A stretch of DNA of 47,905 nt, taken from positions 1-47,905 of the forward strand of contig JAGKSX010000057.1 in the NCBI GenBank assembly GCA_018993155.1. Direction: 5' to 3'. The DNA is from Hydrogenophaga sp. GTDB lineage: Bacteria; Pseudomonadota; Gammaproteobacteria; Burkholderiales; Burkholderiaceae_C. The position numbers and the translations under genes are program-made. This document shows positions 44,894 through 47,905 of this stretch, piece by piece. How positions within the stretch are numbered: the stretch's first letter is position 1; each line of letters opens with the position of its first letter. The notes beneath the pieces were generated by a model that was not told the origin of the DNA, ran no database searches, and saw only the letters and a list, made by a program, of their open reading frames with translations.

Positions 44894-46996
44894 TCAGAGA
44901 TCGTGAATCCGGGTCTCGCCCGGGTTGGAATACAGGTCCACCACGCGGCAGTCGCCGCACATCTTCAGGCGCTCCAGGGCCTCACCCTGGAACATGGCGT
45001 GACCCGAGAGTTTGGCCAGCATGACCTCGATGCCCTTGAGCGTGCCGAAGGGCTTGGCGCAGCGGATGCAGTGGTAGGGCTGGGCCTCGTTGAGCACGCG
45101 CAATTGCTTGCGCTGCTCGCCCAGCAGAAGGCGCGGTTGCAGCGTGATGGCGTCCTCCGGGCAGGTGCTGGCGCACAGGCCGCACTGCACGCAGTTCTTT
45201 TCGATGAAGCGCAGCTGCGGGCGCTCGGTGTTGTCCTGCAAGGCGCTGGCCGGGCAGGCGCTCACGCAGCTCAGGCACAGGGTGCAGGTGTCCTTGTTGA
45301 CCACGATCGTGCCAAGCAAAGACGCACCGGGCAGCGCGATGGCTTCCACCGGCGCGCGCTGGGCCGCGCTGTCCTGCATCAGGTGGTCGAGCGCAAGCTC
45401 CACGGTCGCGCGCTTCTCGGCCTGGATGGCGAAGGTCGCGCGGCGCTTCACGGTCTGTGCCGGTGCGTCACCGAGCTCGGCGTCCAGCGCCTTCGCGTCC
45501 TTCGCTTCGATCAGGCGGAAATGCCGACCGCTGTAGCCCAGGCCGCTCACGATGGCCTGAGCCACGTCCATCTGCTCGCGCACCGCGTCGCGGTACTGCG
45601 GCGCTTCGTCGCCGGTCATCAGCACCCAGACCTGCGAGGCGCCATAGGCGAAGGCGGAAAGCCACACGTCCAGCCCGATGGAGGCGGTGTGCCACAGAGG
45701 CACCGGGATCACGCGCGCGGGCACGCCGCGCACGGCCTTCTTGTCCAGCGAGGCCGAACGCCCGAGTTCACCGATGAGCGCGCCGCCCGCTTCCTCGCTG
45801 TGCAGCAGCAGGGCGGCGTCCTTGCCACCGGCCTTGGCGTACGTGCCCAGCAGGGTGCGCAGCTTCACGCCCTGCTCGCTCGCTCGCGGGTAGGCGTACG
45901 ACAGCGCACCGGTCGGGCACACCGTGGTGCAGGCGCCGCAGCCCACACAGAGGTTGGGGTTGACGACGATCTGGTTGCGCTTGATCTCGCTGTGGATCGC
46001 CAGCGCCGAGCAGATCTCCACGCAGGCATTGCAGCCCACGGTTTCGTTGCGGCCGTGTGCGCACAGCTTCTGCTTGTAGGTGAAGAACTTGGGCTTCTCG
46101 AATTCGCCGACCAGGTCGCGCAGCCGCACGACGGTGGCCATGGCGCCCTCGGCCTGCAGGCCGCCGCGCAGGTGGAAATAGCCCTGCGGGAGCGCGTGCT
46201 GGGTGAAGGCCGGGGCGTCGCGCAGGTCGAGCACGATGTCGAAGCGCTCGCTGTGGGTCTGCGGCTCGCGCTGGAAGTTGATCGCGCCCACGGCCTCGCA
46301 GGCCTTCACACAGGCGCGGTGGTCCTGGCACTTGGCCAGGTCGATCTGGTAGTCCAGGCCGATGGCGCCTTCCGGACAGGCGGCCACGCAGGCGTTGCAG
46401 CGCGTGCAGAGGTCGAGGTCGATCGGGTTGTCGCTGCGCCATTGCACGTCGAACGCGCCCAGCCAGCCTTGCACCTGCTCCAGCGCGCCCGCGATCACGG
46501 GGTAACGCCGCGCCTGCATGCCCTGCCCGCCCGTGGCCAGGAGGCTGACCTCGAGCACGTCCCCCACCATGCCGGCGATGCGTTCGCTCTCGTCCAGCGC
46601 GCCGATGATCAGCAGGCGCCCCGCGCTGTTGTAGGTCACGGTGGGCACCGGCTCGGGATCGGGCAGGCGCGCCGCCGCCAGCAGCGCAGCCATCTTCGGC
46701 ATGGCCTGCGCGCCTTCGCGGCCCCAGCCACCGGTCTCGCGGATGTTCACGAAATGGATCGGCCGCACGTCCAGCGACACCGCGCCCTCGGTCTGTTCCG
46801 AGAGTTCGGTGAAGAGCCGGCTTTCCTGCGTGCAGGCCACCACGAGCTCATCCTTGCTGCGGCAGGCCTTCTGGAAGGCAGGCGCGTCGCGGCGGCACAG
46901 CGTGGTGTGCAGGCTCAGGTCTTCATCCAGCGCGTCGCCCAGAACCTGGGGGTTCAGGGACATCGTCTGGTTGCAATTGCAGATCAGCGTGGTCAT
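44894..46996 (-). CDS. Polyferredoxin, 4Fe-4S binding protein of the fdh accessory operon
   Basis: 700 residues. At least six ferredoxin-type Cys clusters are seen: CTRCNACVAACPEGAI, CQDHRACVKAC, CNACVEIC, CVGCGACTTVCPTGAL, CTLCLSCVSACPASAL and CVQCGLCASTCPEDAI, plus CIRC and CGDC near the end. The N-terminus LICNCNQTM has two further Cys. There is no signal peptide, so it is cytoplasmic. It is conserved next to DUF3305/DUF3306 and TorD proteins in proteobacterial fdh loci, where it is thought to act in electron supply or enzyme maturation; neither is proven. Its start lies inside the end of the DUF3306 frame (74-base overlap). Confidence 0.9.
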   Translation of the reverse strand: MTTLICNCNQTMSLNPQVLGDALDEDLSLHTTLCRRDAPAFQKACRSKDELVVACTQESRLFTELSEQTEGAVSLDVRPIHFVNIRETGGWGREGAQAMPKMAALLAAARLPDPEPVPTVTYNSAGRLLIIGALDESERIAGMVGDVLEVSLLATGGQGMQARRYPVIAGALEQVQGWLGAFDVQWRSDNPIDLDLCTRCNACVAACPEGAIGLDYQIDLAKCQDHRACVKACEAVGAINFQREPQTHSERFDIVLDLRDAPAFTQHALPQGYFHLRGGLQAEGAMATVVRLRDLVGEFEKPKFFTYKQKLCAHGRNETVGCNACVEICSALAIHSEIKRNQIVVNPNLCVGCGACTTVCPTGALSYAYPRASEQGVKLRTLLGTYAKAGGKDAALLLHSEEAGGALIGELGRSASLDKKAVRGVPARVIPVPLWHTASIGLDVWLSAFAYGASQVWVLMTGDEAPQYRDAVREQMDVAQAIVSGLGYSGRHFRLIEAKDAKALDAELGDAPAQTVKRRATFAIQAEKRATVELALDHLMQDSAAQRAPVEAIALPGASLLGTIVVNKDTCTLCLSCVSACPASALQDNTERPQLRFIEKNCVQCGLCASTCPEDAITLQPRLLLGEQRKQLRVLNEAQPYHCIRCAKPFGTLKGIEVMLAKLSGHAMFQGEALERLKMCGDCRVVDLYSNPGETRIHDL

Positions 46997-47638
46997 CGTG
47001 GGGTGCCGCGTCGTGGGCGGCGGCAGTGGGCTCGCGGGGGTCGGCGGCGACAGGGGCGTCGTCGACGGCGTCGTTGACTTCGGCCTGTTGGGCGGCCGTT
47101 GTGTCTGGTGGTGTATCGGTGGCCGGGGCGGCGGCGGCGGGTTTGACTTCGTTGGGGTCGTCCACCAGCTTGAGGAACTGCGCGCCCACCATCTTGGCCA
47201 TCTCGGCGGCCGTGATGGGGCTGGGTTGGGAGTAGTCGTCGATGTAGATGTCCAGCCCGTCCATCACGTTGTAGTGCGGGTCGGTGAACAGCTTCTTCAC
47301 GGCGGCGTTGCGCACGTCAGCAGGCACGTCGCGCGCGACGAAGGCCGAGTAGTCAGATTCGGGTGTGAGGCGGGCCACGTCGTCCAGCGTGAGCGCGGGT
47401 GGCGGCTCGGCAGGCGTGTCGGCGGGCACGGGATCGGTCACCCACCCAGGCGCCGGCGGCGCCACCACCGCGGCCGCGATCGGGGCCACGGGCGGGGCGG
47501 GGGGGCCCGGGGGGCGGGGGGGGGGGGGGCCACGGGCGGGGCGGGCGGCTCGGGGGGCAGGGGCTCGCCGCTGCGCACCTGCACCTTGCGGCGTGACCAG
47601 CGCGAGAAGAAGTTGCTGCTGTCGTCTTCGGCGGCCAT
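46923..47638 (-). CDS. DUF3306-domain protein, interrupted by an apparent frameshift at a G14 tract
   Basis: The N-terminal end (MAAEDDSSNFFSRWSRRKVQ from ATG 47638, with GGAGAG upstream) and the C-terminal domain (TPESDYSAFVARDVPADVRN, KKLFTDPHYNVMDGLDIYIDDYS) are typical of DUF3306 proteins. They lie in different frames and meet in a Pro/Ala-rich linker encoded by a G-rich region with 14 G at 47516-47529. One extra base, or two fewer, in the run would restore a single frame. I think this is more likely a sequencing or assembly error, or slippage, than loss of the gene, because both ends stay intact. DUF3306 proteins always travel with DUF3305 and formate dehydrogenase genes; their function is unknown. 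The frame ends 74 bases inside the polyferredoxin gene. Confidence 0.75.
47516..47529. repeat. Homopolymer run of 14 G
   Basis: Fourteen G follow a C and are preceded by further G-rich runs (47498-47514). The run lies in the Pro-rich linker of the DUF3306 gene, where the reading frame changes. Long G runs are prone to both sequencing error and polymerase slippage. Confidence 0.85.
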
Positions 47639-47640
47639 GC

Positions 47641-47905
47641 TCACTCTCCGGGCGGCCCGCCGCCACGCAGCTTGCTGGTGCTGATGCGCACGGGCTGGCC
47701 GAAGCGGTCGGTCAGTGGCTTGAAGCTGTCGGGCCGCTTGCGGCGCTTGGGTTCGGGCTGGTAGGTGGTGTCCACGAAAGCGCGCAGCCAGCCCACCACC
47801 TCGTCGGGCGCGGCGACCTGGTCCACGCGCTCCTGCGCGTCAAGCCAGCGGCCGGCATCGTGGTAACTCAGCGTGACGATCTGCGGCACCGCCATGGGCT
47901 CGCCG
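47641..47905 (-). CDS. DUF3305-domain protein, N-terminus cut by window edge
   Basis: The frame is open to the right edge; 87 residues are visible. The GEP-M-AVPQIVTLSYHDAGRWLDAQE stretch (quoted in part: AVPQIVTLSYHDAGRW) and the tail KPLTDRFGQPVRISTSKLRGG are typical of the C-terminal half of DUF3305 proteins, which are about 170-190 residues long. The ATG at 47895 is internal Met of the full protein, not its start. It is next to DUF3306 with a 2-base gap to that ATG, as usual for this gene pair of formate dehydrogenase accessory operons. Function unknown. Confidence 0.85.
   Translation of the reverse strand, partial: GEPMAVPQIVTLSYHDAGRWLDAQERVDQVAAPDEVVGWLRAFVDTTYQPEPKRRKRPDSFKPLTDRFGQPVRISTSKLRGGGPPGE

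Overview
The window is high-GC, densely packed chromosomal DNA, most likely from a betaproteobacterium of the Burkholderiales (Comamonadaceae-like, for example Hydrogenophaga or a relative). This is inferred from the serS-ispH-FKBP-radC block, the Bug-type solute-binding protein, the DUF3305/DUF3306 formate dehydrogenase accessory genes and the codon style; it is not proven. I see 44 protein genes, no tRNA or rRNA, no CRISPR array and no insertion sequence.

Layout. (1) 1-3.6 kb: a GntR-regulated catabolic unit with an aldehyde dehydrogenase cut by the left edge, an SDR, a shikimate-dehydrogenase-like enzyme and a GntR/FCD repressor; a 16-bp palindrome in the divergent promoter has a near-copy in front of the repressor gene. 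(2) 3.7-10 kb: small divergent units: a DJ-1/PfpI protein coupled to a secreted royal-jelly/yellow-type beta-propeller with a LysR regulator; an acyl-CoA dehydrogenase with a second LysR; a nitronate monooxygenase coupled to an IclR regulator. (3) 10.8-18.7 kb: a seven-gene operon behind a strong sigma70-like promoter whose -10 overlaps a direct repeat (probable IclR operator). It encodes an iron-type alcohol dehydrogenase, aldehyde dehydrogenase, Bug binding protein, SDR, MaoC-type hydratase, ADP-forming acyl-CoA synthetase and a citryl-CoA-lyase-like protein. Read as a pathway: alcohol to aldehyde to acid to CoA thioester, hydration, then carbon-carbon cleavage. This is my main candidate for an undescribed system, because the last protein lacks the usual catalytic aspartate.

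(4) 18.7-24.8 kb: signalling and miscellaneous genes: a Cache-domain chemoreceptor, a PAS-PAS hybrid histidine kinase overlapping a secreted NylB-like serine hydrolase, and a RibD/DHFR-fold reductase. (5) 24.8-33.2 kb: housekeeping genes serS, ispH, an FKBP isomerase, radC, an Smr protein, a VOC protein, a group II truncated haemoglobin, a large FtsX-type permease and upp.

(6) 33.2-47.9 kb: a complete formate dehydrogenase locus. The minus-strand structural operon holds a Tat-signal small protein, the Cys-type molybdopterin alpha subunit, iron-sulfur beta subunit, lipoprotein, cytochrome b gamma subunit and a small periplasmic protein; it ends at a clear terminator before fdhD. Next to it, on the plus strand, lies a two-component system (NtrC-type regulator with a GAFSGA loop, and a Cache sensor kinase). 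Beyond a 25-bp inverted repeat is a second minus-strand accessory operon: DUF3305, DUF3306 (apparently frameshifted at a run of 14 G), a 700-residue polyferredoxin and a TorD-family chaperone. The arrangement suggests a periplasmic formate-oxidising complex with dedicated maturation and signal-responsive control.
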